A stretch of 64,000 nucleotides of DNA, taken from the NCBI RefSeq assembly GCF_001007875.1, contig NZ_CP011412.1, positions 1,736,001 through 1,800,000 of the forward strand. The letters run 5' to 3'. Both the position numbers and the translations under genes were made by a program. Of the stretch, positions 29,416 through 39,954 are shown piece after piece (position 1 is the stretch's first letter; the number at the start of each line of letters is the position of its first letter). The stretch comes from Sedimenticola thiotaurini (GTDB lineage: Bacteria; Pseudomonadota; Gammaproteobacteria; Chromatiales; Chromatiaceae). The notes under the pieces are model-generated. The model was not told the origin of the DNA and searched no databases. It was given only the letters and a program-made list of their open reading frames with translations.

Positions 29416-29937
29416 TCAGTCGCGCCGTAACAGGCGGCTCATCACCGATCTGAAAAAACCACCCGGCGCCACCGTGATACGGGCATCATCCACATTGATC
29501 TGCTCCAGATCGTAACTGCTGTACTCCACCCCGGCCTCCTGGTACATCTCCTGGGAGAGTTTCAGATCATCCGCCCAGCGGGACAGAAAATCCTCGCTCG
29601 GAGCGATACAGACAATGCGCCCCACCTCTTCCTGGATCAGCTTGGAAGCACAGCGCGGACAGGGGGGATGGGTGACGTAGACAGTACAACCGGTCAGATC
29701 CCGCTTGGCGAAGATCATGGCATTCTCTTCGGCATGGATGGTGAGATTGAGCTTGCAGTTGCGGTCAGTGAGCCGTTCCGTGCGATCCTCCACCCCGGCC
29801 GCGAAGCCGTTGTAACCGACCGAAACAATCCGGTTACCATCGGTGATAACCGCCCCCACCTGGGAAGAGGGGTCCTTGCTCCAGGCGGAGACATGAGCCG
29901 CCAGGCCCAGGAAACGGGTATCCCATTTAACACTCAT
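29416..29937 (-). CDS. Deoxycytidylate deaminase family protein
   Basis: Zinc-dependent deaminase of the dCMP/cytidine family, 173 residues. The zinc and proton-shuttle motif is HAEENA (His68, Glu70) with PPCPRCAS (Cys93, Cys96). The extended insert around DRNCKLNLT fits dCMP deaminases, which supply dUMP for dTMP synthesis. Substrate cannot be proved from sequence. Convergent with the DUF3108 gene. Confidence 0.88.
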   Translation of the reverse strand: MSVKWDTRFLGLAAHVSAWSKDPSSQVGAVITDGNRIVSVGYNGFAAGVEDRTERLTDRNCKLNLTIHAEENAMIFAKRDLTGCTVYVTHPPCPRCASKLIQEEVGRIVCIAPSEDFLSRWADDLKLSQEMYQEAGVEYSSYDLEQINVDDARITVAPGGFFRSVMSRLLRRD

Positions 29938-30025
29938 TCAGGTGGCCTCATTGAAGATCGGTTGATGTGCACGGGACAAAGTGCATCACCGGGTGACGGC
30001 GAAACCGTCACCCGGCATCTCACGG

Positions 30026-31117
30026 TCAGTTGTTCTGAATCACGATATTGGGGAACTTGGCTGCGTAGCTCTTGGCCTGCAGGGCAAGTTTGGCGGTGGT
30101 CCGGCGGGCGATCTCGCGATAGATCTGGGAAATGCGCGCATCCGGATCGGCGGCCACGGTGGGTTTGCCGCCATCGGTCTCTTCCCGGATACGGATATCC
30201 AGTGGCAAGGCACCCAGGAAGTTAACCCCGTACTGCTCCGCCATGCGGCGACCGCCGCCTTCACCGAAGATGTGTTCCTCGTGACCGCATTTGGAACAGA
30301 TGTGGATGCTCATGTTCTCCACAATGCCCAGCACCGGCACCTCGACTTTCTCAAACATCTTGAAGCCTTTGCGGGCATCCAGCAGGGCGATGTCCTGCGG
30401 CGTGGTCACGACTACGGCACCCGATACAGGTACTTTCTGCGCCAGGGTCAGCTGGGTATCACCGGTACCCGGCGGCAGATCGATAATCAGGTAGTCCAGG
30501 TCGGACCAGTTGGTGTCGTTCAGGAGCTGTTCCAGCGCCTGGGTGACCATGGGTCCGCGCCAGATCATGGGGGTCTCTTCATCGATCAGGAAGCCGATGG
30601 ACATGGCCTGGATGCCGTAGTTTTCCATCGGTTCCAGGCTCTTGCCGTCTTTCGATTCCGGCTGTCCGGAGACGCCCAGCATACGGGGCTGGGAGGGACC
30701 GTAGATATCCGCATCCAGCAGTCCCACGGTGGCGCCCTCTTCAACCAGGGCCAGGGCCAGGTTGACGGCGGTGGTGGATTTACCCACCCCACCCTTGCCG
30801 GATGCCACGGCAATGATGTTCTTTACGTTATCAATCGGCTTGAGGGATTTCTGTACCGAATGGGCGGTAATTTTCCAGCTGACATCCACGTCCACCGAAG
30901 AGACTCCCGCCACACCGGCGATCTGCGCTTTCAGCGCGTCGGCCAGTTCGTCTTTGAAACCTTTTGCCGGGAAACCCAACTCAACAGCCACCTTTACCGC
31001 GCCGCCGTCGATCTCTATGCCCTTGATAAATTTGGCACTTACCAGATCTTTATCCAGATGGGGCTCGGTGTAGCCCTTGATCGCCTCTTCGATCATCTCT
31101 TTTGTTACTTCAGCCAT
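30026..31117 (-). CDS. apbC: Iron-sulfur cluster carrier protein Mrp/ApbC
   Basis: P-loop ATPase that assembles and delivers [4Fe-4S] clusters. 363 residues: an N-terminal MIP18-like (DUF59) domain (residues 5-85), the deviant Walker A motif SGKGGVGKST (106-115), DADIYGPSQP and DLPPGTGD. A CSKCGH pair near residue 272 binds the bridging cluster. It sits back to back with metG and next to the Fe-S-rich rnf operon, a common gammaproteobacterial arrangement. Confidence 0.95.
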   Translation of the reverse strand: MAEVTKEMIEEAIKGYTEPHLDKDLVSAKFIKGIEIDGGAVKVAVELGFPAKGFKDELADALKAQIAGVAGVSSVDVDVSWKITAHSVQKSLKPIDNVKNIIAVASGKGGVGKSTTAVNLALALVEEGATVGLLDADIYGPSQPRMLGVSGQPESKDGKSLEPMENYGIQAMSIGFLIDEETPMIWRGPMVTQALEQLLNDTNWSDLDYLIIDLPPGTGDTQLTLAQKVPVSGAVVVTTPQDIALLDARKGFKMFEKVEVPVLGIVENMSIHICSKCGHEEHIFGEGGGRRMAEQYGVNFLGALPLDIRIREETDGGKPTVAADPDARISQIYREIARRTTAKLALQAKSYAAKFPNIVIQNN

Positions 31118-31179
31118 TGCATGCTCCTACGAGATGGCCCCAACGGGAGGCCGCAGATTTGCGTAATGAATAGCCGGAC

Positions 31180-31208
31180 ATTCTACATTAAAAAACACTT
31201 ATGCCCAA
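31180..31208 (-). promoter_or_regulatory. Possible promoter of apbC
   Basis: On the minus strand TTGGGC (31203-31208) and TAGAAT (31180-31185) are 17 bases apart. The -10 is good and the -35 weak. The predicted start is about 55 bases before the apbC ATG. Confidence 0.35.
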
Positions 31209-31325
31209 CCAAATCGCTTGGTCTTTACTCCTGGGTAGATTGACAAATGTCGTTTATACCTACTTTAAACCCCTGGGATACTAATCTTTTAACAGAAATC
31301 TGGTCAGACCATCGACGTTGATCGC

Positions 31326-31355
31326 TTTTCGCAATCCCTCTAATTATGTGATAAT
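31326..31355 (+). promoter_or_regulatory. Possible promoter of metG
   Basis: TGTGATAAT forms an extended -10 (core GATAAT, 31350-31355) with a weak TTTTCG at 31326-31331. The remaining sequence of the 325-base apbC-metG interval holds no supported gene. Confidence 0.35.
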
Positions 31356-31442
31356 TGCCTGTTTTATCGGGCCGGTGCCTGTGGCTTTAGATCAGCAACC
31401 CCACCGGTCGAAAATCTTTCCCCCGGACGCAACCGTGAGATC

Positions 31443-33482
31443 ATGAATCAGACAGCGCGAAAAATACTAGTGACCAGCGCCCTTCCCTACGCCAACGGTC
31501 CGATCCATATCGGTCACATGGTGGAGTACATTCAGACCGACATCTGGGTTCGCTTCCAGAAAATGTGCGGTAACCAGTGCCTCTACGTTTGTGCCGATGA
31601 TGCCCACGGAACGCCCATCATGCTGCGGGCCCGCAAAGAGGGGATCGAACCGGAGGCCCTGATCGCCCGGGTTGCCCAGGAGCATAAGGCCGATTTCGCC
31701 GATTTCAACGTCGGTTTCGACAATTACCACTCCACCCATTCAGAAGAGAATCGGCACTATGCGAGCCTGATTTACCAGCGCAACAAGGAGAAGGGCAACA
31801 TCGCCAGCCGAACCATCACCCAGGCCTATGACCCGATCGAGGAGATGTTCCTGCCGGACCGGTTCATCAAGGGTGAGTGCCCCAAATGCGGCGCCCAGGA
31901 CCAGTACGGTGACAACTGTGAAGTGTGCGGCGCCAGCTATTCCCCGGCCGAGTTGAAAAACCCGGTGTCGGCCGTTTCCGGGGCCACGCCGGTGGAGCGG
32001 GACTCCGAACACTACTTCTTCAAACTGGCCAACTTTGAAGCCATGCTGAAAGGCTGGATTCGCGACGGTCATCTTCAGGAGGAGGTAGCCAACAAGCTGG
32101 GCGAATGGTTCGAGGCGGGGCTGCATGAATGGGATATCTCCCGGGACGCCCCCTACTTCGGTTTCGAGATCCCCGACCATCCGGGTAAGTACTTCTATGT
32201 CTGGCTGGATGCACCGATTGGCTACATGGCCAGCTTCAAGAACCTGTGTGATCGTACTGAGGGTCTGGAGTTCGACGAGTTCTGGGGCCCGGAGTCGGAT
32301 GCGGAGCTGTACCACTTCATCGGCAAGGATATTATCTATTTCCACGCCCTGTTCTGGCCGGCCATGCTCAATGGCGCCGACTTCCGCAGCCCGACCGCGG
32401 TGTTCGCCCACGGCTTCCTCACCGTGGACGGCCAGAAAATGTCCAAGTCGCGGGGCACCTTCATCAAGGCCCGCACCTACCTGGATCACCTGAATCCCGA
32501 GTACCTGCGCTACTACTTTGCTGCCAAGCTCGGCGCCGGAATCGAGGATATCGATCTGAGCCTGGAGGATTTCCAGGCCCGGGTGAACTCGGACCTGGTG
32601 GGCAAGGTGGTCAATATCGCCAGCCGTTGCGCCGGCTTTATCAAGAAGCGTTTTGCCGGCCAGCTGGCCGGGCAACTGGCCGACCCGAACCTGTTCCAGA
32701 GTTTTGTCCAGGCCGGTGAGCAGATCGCCGGACATTATGAAAAACGGGAATTCAGCCGGGCGGTGCGGGAGATCATGGCCCTGGCCGATCGGGCCAACCA
32801 GTATATCGATGAGCAGAAACCCTGGATTATCGCCAAGGAGCCGGAGCGCGATGCGGAACTGCAGCAGGTCTGCTCCATGGGGCTCAACCTGTTCCGGCTG
32901 CTGATCGGCTACCTGCGGCCCATTCTACCGGCTACCGCGGAGCGTTCCGAGGCCTTCCTGCAGGTTGATCCACTGACCTGGGAGTCATTGAAAAACCCGC
33001 TGCTGGATCACCATATCGCCGCCTTCAAACCGCTCATGACCCGCATTGAGCCGAGCCAGATCGAGGCGATCATCAACGCATCGAAAGAGGATCTGGAAAA
33101 ACAGGCGGATGCCGCCACCCAACCGGCCGGACCGCTCGCCGATGATCCGATCAGCGACACCATCGACTTTGCCGACTTCGCCAAGATCGATCTGCGGGTG
33201 GCGAAAATCGTCAAGGCGGAACGGGTTGAAGGGGCAGACAAACTGCTGCAGCTGACCCTGGATCTGGGTGGCGAAACGCGCAATGTCTTCGCCGGCATCA
33301 AGTCCGCTTACGACCCCGCCGACCTGGAGGGACGCCTGACGGTCATGGTGGCCAACCTGGCCGCCCGCAAGATGCGCTTCGGTGTGTCGGAAGGCATGGT
33401 GCTGGCAGCGGGCCCGGGCGGTAAAGAGATATTCATCCTGTCTCCGGACAGCGGTGCCAAACCGGGAATGCGGGTCAAATAG
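31443..33482 (+). CDS. metG: Methionyl-tRNA synthetase
   Basis: Class I synthetase charging both elongator and initiator tRNA-Met. 679 residues: HIGH motif in [10 protein letters not shown] near residue 22, a zinc knuckle with CPKCG and CEVCG near residues 146-163, and KMSKSRGT near residue 332. The C-terminal 110 residues (from [20 protein letters not shown]) are a tRNA-binding/dimerisation domain, so it is the long dimeric E. coli-type enzyme. The initiator tRNA gene lies 25 kb away. Confidence 0.98.
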   Translation: MNQTARKILVTSALPYANGPIHIGHMVEYIQTDIWVRFQKMCGNQCLYVCADDAHGTPIMLRARKEGIEPEALIARVAQEHKADFADFNVGFDNYHSTHSEENRHYASLIYQRNKEKGNIASRTITQAYDPIEEMFLPDRFIKGECPKCGAQDQYGDNCEVCGASYSPAELKNPVSAVSGATPVERDSEHYFFKLANFEAMLKGWIRDGHLQEEVANKLGEWFEAGLHEWDISRDAPYFGFEIPDHPGKYFYVWLDAPIGYMASFKNLCDRTEGLEFDEFWGPESDAELYHFIGKDIIYFHALFWPAMLNGADFRSPTAVFAHGFLTVDGQKMSKSRGTFIKARTYLDHLNPEYLRYYFAAKLGAGIEDIDLSLEDFQARVNSDLVGKVVNIASRCAGFIKKRFAGQLAGQLADPNLFQSFVQAGEQIAGHYEKREFSRAVREIMALADRANQYIDEQKPWIIAKEPERDAELQQVCSMGLNLFRLLIGYLRPILPATAERSEAFLQVDPLTWESLKNPLLDHHIAAFKPLMTRIEPSQIEAIINASKEDLEKQADAATQPAGPLADDPISDTIDFADFAKIDLRVAKIVKAERVEGADKLLQLTLDLGGETRNVFAGIKSAYDPADLEGRLTVMVANLAARKMRFGVSEGMVLAAGPGGKEIFILSPDSGAKPGMRVK

Positions 33483-33523
33483 GCGGATTACAGCAATGAC
33501 CTGGTGCTTCTGATGGCTGTTGA

Positions 33524-33556
33524 CACCTGCTCCCGGCAACAGCCGGTGGGCAGGTG
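33524..33556 (+). other. Strong hairpin downstream of metG
   Basis: CACCTGC pairs with GCAGGTG, enclosing an inner CCGGC-AACA-GCCGG stem. There is no T run after it, so it may be a 3'-end stabiliser or Rho-related structure rather than an intrinsic terminator. Confidence 0.45.
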
Positions 33557-33616
33557 ATGATGGTCAACGGGGCCGGGATGGGAGAGCCGGAAAATATGCT
33601 GCAAATATTATGTTGC

Positions 33617-33628
33617 ATGACCGGTCAT
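33617..33628. promoter_or_regulatory. Perfect 12-bp palindrome upstream of rnfA
   Basis: ATGACCGGTCAT is a perfect palindrome 144 bases before rnfA in a gene-free 289-base interval. It is a possible operator, but short palindromes also occur by chance and the regulator is unknown. Confidence 0.25.
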
Positions 33629-33771
33629 ACAGAATGGGCAATATTTGAGGCATTCACCGTATATACCCAATGGTTATAAGGTTATACACACACAAACTGT
33701 CGGTTGTTAGCATTAGGGTTAACCACTACCATCGACCATCCCTCTCCTTATATAGAGTAGGTCCGCTTTAG

Positions 33772-34353
33772 ATGAAAGAGTACGCGCTTATCCTCATCAG
33801 TACCGTGCTGGTCAACAACTTCGTCCTGGTGAAGTTTCTTGGCCTGTGCCCCTTCATGGGCGTTTCCAAAAAACTGGAGACGGCGGTCGGCATGGGTATG
33901 GCGACCACCTTTGTATTGACTCTCTCTTCCATCTGCAGTTACCTGGCTAACGAATACCTGCTGGCACCCCTGGGACTGGAGTACCTGCGCACCATCACCT
34001 TTATCCTGCTCATTGCCGTGCTGGTGCAGTTCACCGAGATGGTGATGCACAAGACCAGCCCGATTCTCTATCAACTGTTGGGCATCTTCCTGCCCCTGAT
34101 CACCACCAACTGTGCAGTTCTGGGCGTGGCCCTGCTCAATGTTCAGGAGCAGCACGGTTTTATTGAATCCGGCCTGTACGGTTTCGGTGCCGCTGCCGGC
34201 TTCTCCCTGGTGCTGGTGCTGTTTGCCGCCATGCGTGAGCGGGTCACGGTATCGGATGTACCACAGCCTTTCCAGGGCAGCGCCATTGCCATGATCACCG
34301 CCGGCTTGATGTCCATCGCCTTCATGGGCTTCTCCGGCCTGGTATCCAGTTGA
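33772..34353 (+). CDS. rnfA: Rnf/Rsx electron transport complex subunit A
   Basis: Integral membrane subunit of the ion-translocating ferredoxin:NAD+ oxidoreductase. 193 residues, six hydrophobic helices. The segments [16 protein letters not shown] and [16 protein letters not shown] hold the two conserved cysteines that coordinate the intramembrane Fe-S centre shared with RnfE. First gene of rnfABCDGE. Confidence 0.96.
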   Translation: MKEYALILISTVLVNNFVLVKFLGLCPFMGVSKKLETAVGMGMATTFVLTLSSICSYLANEYLLAPLGLEYLRTITFILLIAVLVQFTEMVMHKTSPILYQLLGIFLPLITTNCAVLGVALLNVQEQHGFIESGLYGFGAAAGFSLVLVLFAAMRERVTVSDVPQPFQGSAIAMITAGLMSIAFMGFSGLVSS

Positions 34354-34365
34354 GGTGATGACAGG

Positions 34366-34938
34366 ATGCTGATTGCAATTGCCGCCATTGCCCTACTGGC
34401 GCTCGCCTTTGGCCTGCTGCTCGGCTATGCCGCCATCCGCTTCCACGTCGAGGGGGATCCGATCGTGGAGAAGATCGAAGCCCTGCTGCCCCAGACCCAG
34501 TGCGGCCAGTGCGGTTTTCCCGGTTGCCACGCCTACGCTGAGGCACTGGCAAACGATGAGGCTGAGATCAACGCCTGCCCCCCCGGTGGCGAAGCCACCA
34601 TGATCTCCCTGGCGGATCTGCTGGGCAAAGATCCGGTTCCGCTGGAAGGCGCCGCCGCCGAGGAGAAACCAAAAGCCGTCGCGGTGATCAGGGAAGAGGA
34701 GTGTATCGGTTGTACGCTCTGCATCCAGGCCTGCCCGGTTGATGCCATCCTGGGTTCCGCCAAACACATGCATACGGTGATTCGCGATGAGTGCACCGGT
34801 TGTGAACTCTGTGTACCCCCTTGTCCGGTGGAGTGCATCGACATGGTGCCGATCGAGGTCAACATCAGCAACTGGAAATGGCCATTCCCGGGGGACACCC
34901 GCAACAGTGCCACCCTTGAAACCGCCCCCGAGAACTAG
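34366..34938 (+). CDS. rnfB: Rnf complex Fe-S subunit B
   Basis: Membrane-anchored ferredoxin-like subunit, 190 residues. After one N-terminal helix come a four-Cys cluster motif ([16 protein letters not shown] with a later Cys in NACPPGG) and two [4Fe-4S] ferredoxin motifs, [12 protein letters not shown] and [12 protein letters not shown]. It probably takes electrons from ferredoxin, although direction depends on conditions. A 12-base gap separates it from rnfA. Confidence 0.96.
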   Translation: MLIAIAAIALLALAFGLLLGYAAIRFHVEGDPIVEKIEALLPQTQCGQCGFPGCHAYAEALANDEAEINACPPGGEATMISLADLLGKDPVPLEGAAAEEKPKAVAVIREEECIGCTLCIQACPVDAILGSAKHMHTVIRDECTGCELCVPPCPVECIDMVPIEVNISNWKWPFPGDTRNSATLETAPEN

Positions 34939-34943
34939 ACGAT

Positions 34944-36656
34944 ATGCAGCACTCCGTGTCAAAGCAGAAGCATACCCTCTACCGATTCCATGGCGGGTTG
35001 CACCTGCCGGATAACAAAAGCCAGTCACTCAAACTACCGCTGGAGCAGGTGGCGCTGCCAAAACAGCTGATCATCCCCCTGCAACAGCATATCGGCGAGA
35101 GCGCGGAGCCCCTGGTCAAGGTGGGGGATCATGTACTCAAGGGCGATATGCTGGCCAAACCACAGGGCTACGTGAGCGCCCCGGTACACGCCTCCTCATC
35201 CGGCACTGTGGTGGCAATCGAAGCCCAGCCGATCCCCCACCCCTCCGGTTTACGGGCCGACTGCGTGGTGATTGAAACCGACGGCAAGGAGACCTGGGGC
35301 AACCAGCTGGAACCGATGCCCGACTACCGGGAGGTCGACCCATCGCTGGTGCGGGAACGTATCCGCAATGCGGGCATTGTGGGCATGGGCGGTGCCGCAT
35401 TCCCGGCCAGCGTAAAGCTGACACCAGGGCAGGAAAACCCGATCCATACCCTGATCATCAATGGTGCGGAGTGCGAACCCTACATCACCTGTGATGACCT
35501 GTTGATGCAGACCCAGGCGGAGAAGATCCTGCTGGGCGTGGACATCATCCGCCGCCTGGTTGGTGCGGAGCGTTGTCTGTTTGGCATTGAAGACAACAAG
35601 CCCAAAGCGATCGAGCAGATCCAGCTGGCGGTAAATGAAGCCGGATTCGACTGGATCTCGGTAATCGCCATCCCCACCCTCTACCCGAGCGGTGGCGAGA
35701 AGCAGTTGATCAAGGTGTTGACCGACCAGGAGATACCCTCCGGTAGTATCCCCGCCAAGATCGGCATGCTGTGCCATAACGTGACAACCGCCTTCGCCAT
35801 TGCGGAAGCGGTGGTCGATGGCAAACCACTCATCTCCCGCTATGTCACTGTGACCGGTAATGGGGTCAGGCAACCGCGAAACCTGGAGGCGTTGATCGGT
35901 ACACCTGTAGCGGCCCTGATCGCCCAGGCCGGCGGCTACACTGACCAGGTGACCAAACTGATCGTTGGCGGTCCCATGATGGGATTCACCCTGACTACTG
36001 ACCAGGTACCGGTCACCAAGGCCACCAACTGCCTGCTGGCGGCCGACAGCCACGAGGCACCCGATCCCGGCCCTGCACTGCCCTGCATCCGCTGCGGTCG
36101 CTGTGCCGACGCCTGCCCCGCCAACCTGTTGCCCCAACAGATGTACTGGTATGCCCGGGCCAAGGATCTGGAGAAAGTGCAGGAGTACAACCTGTTTGAC
36201 TGTATCGAATGCGGTTGCTGCTCCCATGTCTGCCCCTCCCATATCCCGCTGGTGCAGTATTTCCGCTTTGCCAAGACCGAGAGTTGGGCACAGGAGAAGG
36301 AGCAGCGGGCGGCGGAACGGGCGCGTCAGCGTCACGAAGCACAGTTGGCCAGAAAGGAGCGCCTGGAGGCGGAGCGCAAGGCCAAACTGCGGAAGAAGAA
36401 AGAGGCGCTGAAGAAGCCGGTTAGAAAACAGCCGGACTCCGATGTAGCCGGTGCTGAGGCAGATCCCAAAAAAGCAGCCATCGCCGCCGCCCTGAAACGG
36501 GCCGCCGAGAAAAAAGCCAAGCTCGCAGAACAGGGGATCGCTCCCAAAAACCAGGCCAACCTCAGCGATTCCCAGCAAAAGGCGATTGATCGGGCGGATC
36601 AGCGCCGGACCGAAAATCAAACCGACGCCGTGACCTCTGAAAAGCAGGGTGAATAA
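34944..36656 (+). CDS. rnfC: Rnf complex subunit C
   Basis: Peripheral subunit binding FMN and NADH, 570 residues. It has a Complex I 51-kDa-like NADH/FMN region (GMGGAAFPASVKL, INGAECEPYITCDD), a SLBB-type domain, and two ferredoxin motifs CIRCGRCADACP and CIECGCCSHVCP. The final 130 residues are a Lys/Glu/Ala-rich charged tail with repeated AERARQRHEA-like segments, which vary greatly between species and are probably coiled or disordered. Confidence 0.95.
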   Translation: MQHSVSKQKHTLYRFHGGLHLPDNKSQSLKLPLEQVALPKQLIIPLQQHIGESAEPLVKVGDHVLKGDMLAKPQGYVSAPVHASSSGTVVAIEAQPIPHPSGLRADCVVIETDGKETWGNQLEPMPDYREVDPSLVRERIRNAGIVGMGGAAFPASVKLTPGQENPIHTLIINGAECEPYITCDDLLMQTQAEKILLGVDIIRRLVGAERCLFGIEDNKPKAIEQIQLAVNEAGFDWISVIAIPTLYPSGGEKQLIKVLTDQEIPSGSIPAKIGMLCHNVTTAFAIAEAVVDGKPLISRYVTVTGNGVRQPRNLEALIGTPVAALIAQAGGYTDQVTKLIVGGPMMGFTLTTDQVPVTKATNCLLAADSHEAPDPGPALPCIRCGRCADACPANLLPQQMYWYARAKDLEKVQEYNLFDCIECGCCSHVCPSHIPLVQYFRFAKTESWAQEKEQRAAERARQRHEAQLARKERLEAERKAKLRKKKEALKKPVRKQPDSDVAGAEADPKKAAIAAALKRAAEKKAKLAEQGIAPKNQANLSDSQQKAIDRADQRRTENQTDAVTSEKQGE

Positions 36657-36659
36657 CCG

Positions 36660-37703
36660 ATGCGTTTTACCACCATAACCTCCCCCCACAGCGACCGGCC
36701 CAACAGCGTCAGGAAGACCATGTTGCTGGTCATCCTGGCACTGATGCCGGGTGCGGCCGCCATGATCTGGTTTTTCGGCTGGGGCATCTTGATCAACATG
36801 CTGCTGGCCAGCGTGACCGCCGTCGCCTGTGAGGCGCTTGCCATGCGCCTGCGCAAACGGCCGGTACTGCCGGTGGTGGGTGATTTCAGCGCCGTGCTCA
36901 CTGCCTTGCTGTTCGCTGTGGCGGTGCCGCCCCTGCTGCCCTGGTGGCTGACCGTCCTCGGTGTCGCCTTTGCCATCCTGATGGTCAAACAGATCTACGG
37001 CGGCCTTGGCTACAATCCATTCAATCCGGCCATGGCGGCCTATGTGCTGCTGCTGGTCTCCTACCCGGTACAGATGACCTCCTGGCTGCCACCGGCCATG
37101 CTTAACGAATACCCCCTGACCTTTTTACAGAGCGCCAGTGTGATCTTCACCGGTGCCCTTCCGGACGGGCTCGACTGGGATACCCTGACCATGGCCACAC
37201 CGCTGGACGCCATGTTTACCCAGTTGGATCAGAGCCGGATGTTGAGCGAGATCCTGACCCAGCCACTCTGGGGTGACTTTGGCGGCCGTGGTTGGGAGTG
37301 GGCCGGTAACTGGTTCCTGCTGGGTGGTCTGTTCCTGCTCTACAAACGGGTTATCAGCTGGCATATTCCGGTCTCCATGCTGGGCAGCCTGCTGGTGATC
37401 GCCATGCTGTTCCATTTCCTGGACCAGGAGGCCTACCCCTTCGGCATGTTCCACATCTTTACCGGTGGCACCCTGCTGGGAGCCTTCTTTATCGCCACCG
37501 ACCCGGTATCCGCCTGCACCACCCGCAAGGGACAGCTGCTGTATGGCGCCAGCATCGGCCTGCTGGTGTTTATTATCCGTACCTGGGGTGGCTACCCCGA
37601 TGCAGTGGCCTTTGCGGTGCTGCTGATGAATATGGCGGCGCCCACCATTGACTATTACACCCAACCGAGGGCGTTCGGCCATCCGGGAGCGGGACGTGAT
37701 TAG
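36660..37703 (+). CDS. rnfD: Rnf complex subunit D
   Basis: Membrane subunit of 347 residues with nine or so helices, homologous to NqrB. The covalent-FMN motif LTMATPL places the flavinylated Thr at about residue 180, and TDPVSACTTRKGQ is another family signature. Its last codons overlap the rnfG start. Confidence 0.95.
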   Translation: MRFTTITSPHSDRPNSVRKTMLLVILALMPGAAAMIWFFGWGILINMLLASVTAVACEALAMRLRKRPVLPVVGDFSAVLTALLFAVAVPPLLPWWLTVLGVAFAILMVKQIYGGLGYNPFNPAMAAYVLLLVSYPVQMTSWLPPAMLNEYPLTFLQSASVIFTGALPDGLDWDTLTMATPLDAMFTQLDQSRMLSEILTQPLWGDFGGRGWEWAGNWFLLGGLFLLYKRVISWHIPVSMLGSLLVIAMLFHFLDQEAYPFGMFHIFTGGTLLGAFFIATDPVSACTTRKGQLLYGASIGLLVFIIRTWGGYPDAVAFAVLLMNMAAPTIDYYTQPRAFGHPGAGRD

Positions 37704-38331
37704 GCATCCGGTTTCTCTCGCAGGCATATTGCTGGCCCTGTTCGCCACGGCGGGAACCGCACTGGTGGCGGTGACCAATAATCTGACCGCCGACAAGATC
37801 GCCGCCAATGAACGGGAGGCACTGCTGCAGAGCCTGACCGCCCTGGTGCCGGCCGAGACCATCGACAACGATATTGTCACCGATACCCGCGTAGTGTCTG
37901 ACAAACAGCTGCTGGGCGGCGATCAGACCCTGGTCTACCTGGGGCGCAAACAGGGCAAACCGGTCGCGGCCGTATTCACCTCCATGGTGCCGAACGGTTA
38001 CAGTGGCCCGATCAAGTTGCTGGTGGCGGTCAAGGTTGACGGCACACTCGGCGGTGTCCGGGTGGTATCTCACAAGGAGACGCCCGGGCTGGGTGACAAG
38101 GTGGAGGAGAACCGCTCCGACTGGATCTTCTCGTTCGAAGGGAAATCGCTCACCAACCCGGATCTGTCCGGCTGGAAAGTGAAAAAAGATGGCGGCGAGT
38201 TCGATCAGTTCACCGGAGCCACCATCACGCCCCGGGCAATTGTCAACGGTGTGAAGAACACCCTTCTGTACTACCAGAAACAGGGCAAGACCCTGTTTCA
38301 GAAACCCGACGAGGCAGCCAAAGATGAGTGA
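37696..38331 (+). CDS. rnfG: Rnf complex subunit G
   Basis: Single-helix membrane subunit with a periplasmic FMN-binding domain, 211 residues. The flavinylation motif is [10 protein letters not shown] with Thr at about residue 176, and [12 protein letters not shown] is the usual preceding signature. I place the start at GTG 37696, six bases after GGGAG and overlapping the rnfD stop by eight bases; an upstream TTG at 37648 lies inside rnfD. An ApbE enzyme elsewhere in the genome would be needed for flavinylation. Confidence 0.94.
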   Translation: MIRHPVSLAGILLALFATAGTALVAVTNNLTADKIAANEREALLQSLTALVPAETIDNDIVTDTRVVSDKQLLGGDQTLVYLGRKQGKPVAAVFTSMVPNGYSGPIKLLVAVKVDGTLGGVRVVSHKETPGLGDKVEENRSDWIFSFEGKSLTNPDLSGWKVKKDGGEFDQFTGATITPRAIVNGVKNTLLYYQKQGKTLFQKPDEAAKDE

Positions 38332-39022
38332 CATAAACTATGGCCGACTGATCCGCGACGGTCTCTGGAACAACAACCAGGCCCTGGTGGCCCTGCTGGG
38401 TCTCTGCCCACTGCTTGCGGTCACCAGTACCGCGATCAATGGACTGGGGCTGGGTATCGCCACCACCGCCGTGCTGGTGATGTCCAACGCCACCGTCTCC
38501 CTGATCCGCAACCTGGTGCGCCAGGAGGTGCGACTGCCGGTGTTCGTGATTGTGATCGCCTCTTTTGTCACCGCGGTGGAACTGAGCATGAACGCCTGGT
38601 TCCATGATCTCTACAACGTGCTGGGCATCTTCATTCCGCTGATCGTCACCAACTGCGCCATCATCGGTCGGGCCGAGGCGTTTGCCTCTAAGAATCGCCT
38701 GCTACCCTCCATCGTGGATGCGCTGGCCATGGGGCTGGGATTCACCTGTGCCCTGGTGACCCTGGGCTCGATGCGGGAGCTGATCGGCATGGGCACCCTG
38801 TTTTCCCAGGCGGATCTGATGTTCGGTGAGATCGCCAGCGGCTGGACCCTGAGCCTGGGCAGCGATTTCAAGGGCATGTTGCTGGCCATCCTGCCGCCCG
38901 GTGCCTTCCTGGGTATGGGCCTGATGATCGCCCTGAAAAACATCATCGACAACCGACTCACCAAAACCGAGCCGGCGGCCGTCTCAAACACCCAATCCGA
39001 TATGACGCCCGACACCGCCTGA
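38324..39022 (+). CDS. rnfE: Rnf complex subunit E
   Basis: Membrane subunit of 232 residues paralogous to Rnf[18 protein letters not shown] and [17 protein letters not shown] carry the conserved Cys residues. The start overlaps the rnfG stop by eight bases. In E. coli nth follows rsxE; here the next gene is an alpha/beta hydrolase, so the usual endonuclease III gene is absent from this position. Confidence 0.95.
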   Translation: MSDINYGRLIRDGLWNNNQALVALLGLCPLLAVTSTAINGLGLGIATTAVLVMSNATVSLIRNLVRQEVRLPVFVIVIASFVTAVELSMNAWFHDLYNVLGIFIPLIVTNCAIIGRAEAFASKNRLLPSIVDALAMGLGFTCALVTLGSMRELIGMGTLFSQADLMFGEIASGWTLSLGSDFKGMLLAILPPGAFLGMGLMIALKNIIDNRLTKTEPAAVSNTQSDMTPDTA

Positions 39023-39060
39023 GATTCCAGCCGGCCTGAATCTCGCCACGGGGACAGCAG

Positions 39061-39903
39061 ATGCCGCAGGAGCTAACCCTCAATACCCGCTGGACCAGGC
39101 TGGCGGCAAAACGCTTTCATGAGGGCCGGGGCAGACCGGTCATCGCGCTGCATGGCTGGCTGGATAATGCCGCCAGTTTTGACCCCATCGCGCCCCTGCT
39201 GCCGGACCTGGATATCCTGGCCCTGGATCTGCCGGGCCACGGCCACTCGGCCCACCGACCAGCCGGACAACACTACCATTTTGTCGATTTCGTAGCGGAT
39301 GTGGTAGCCGCCGCCGACGCAATCGGCTGGGAGCAGTTCTCCCTCATGGGACACTCCATGGGCGCCGCCATCAGTAGCCTGATTGCTGCCAGCTTTCCGC
39401 AACGGGTGGAACGCCTGGTACTGATTGAGGGGCTCGGTCCCTGGGGAGAGGATCCGGAAAACTGCGCCGATCACCTGGCTGAAGCGACCCGGCAACTACT
39501 CGACGGGAACCCAACCAAACAGCGGCATTACCCCTCGCTGCAACCGATCATCCGGGCCCGTCTGCAGGCCGGAGACCTGAGTGAATCCTCCGCCCGCCGC
39601 CTGATGGAGCGAAACACCGGCACCGATAGAGAGGGCATCTTCTGGCGCACCGACCCGCGACTGCGTTACCGCTCGCCCATTTATATCACCGAGGAGCAAG
39701 CCCAGGGATTCCTGTCCCGTATCCAGGCCCCCACCCTGTTCATCCGGGACGGGGAACGCACCCCTCCGGCCCGTTACAACTGGCAGCAACGGGAAACCCT
39801 GATCGCCAACCTGAAAATCGCCAAACTGAGCGGTGGACATCATCTGCACATGGAGAATCCGCAACCGGTAGCGGAGGTGGTCCGCCGCTTTTTCAGCGAA
39901 TAG
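39061..39903 (+). CDS. Alpha/beta hydrolase
   Basis: A 280-residue serine hydrolase of the alpha/beta fold. The oxyanion region is ALHGWLDNAASFDPIAPLL, the nucleophile elbow GHSMGAAIS, and the catalytic His is in GGHHLHMENP near the end; DLPGHGHS is another family motif. The substrate is unknown. The overall pattern resembles soluble epoxide-hydrolase or serine-hydrolase-like cytosolic esterases. It starts 38 bases after rnfE and may be co-transcribed. Confidence 0.85.
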   Translation: MPQELTLNTRWTRLAAKRFHEGRGRPVIALHGWLDNAASFDPIAPLLPDLDILALDLPGHGHSAHRPAGQHYHFVDFVADVVAAADAIGWEQFSLMGHSMGAAISSLIAASFPQRVERLVLIEGLGPWGEDPENCADHLAEATRQLLDGNPTKQRHYPSLQPIIRARLQAGDLSESSARRLMERNTGTDREGIFWRTDPRLRYRSPIYITEEQAQGFLSRIQAPTLFIRDGERTPPARYNWQQRETLIANLKIAKLSGGHHLHMENPQPVAEVVRRFFSE

Positions 39904-39954
39904 GGATTCCGTACATGGCAGGACGCCTGCACTGGTTTGCCTATTTGACGACCA

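Noticed and set aside
35250-36689. 479-codon open frame on the minus strand
   Set aside because: Antisense to rnfC, which has complete ferredoxin motifs on the other strand.
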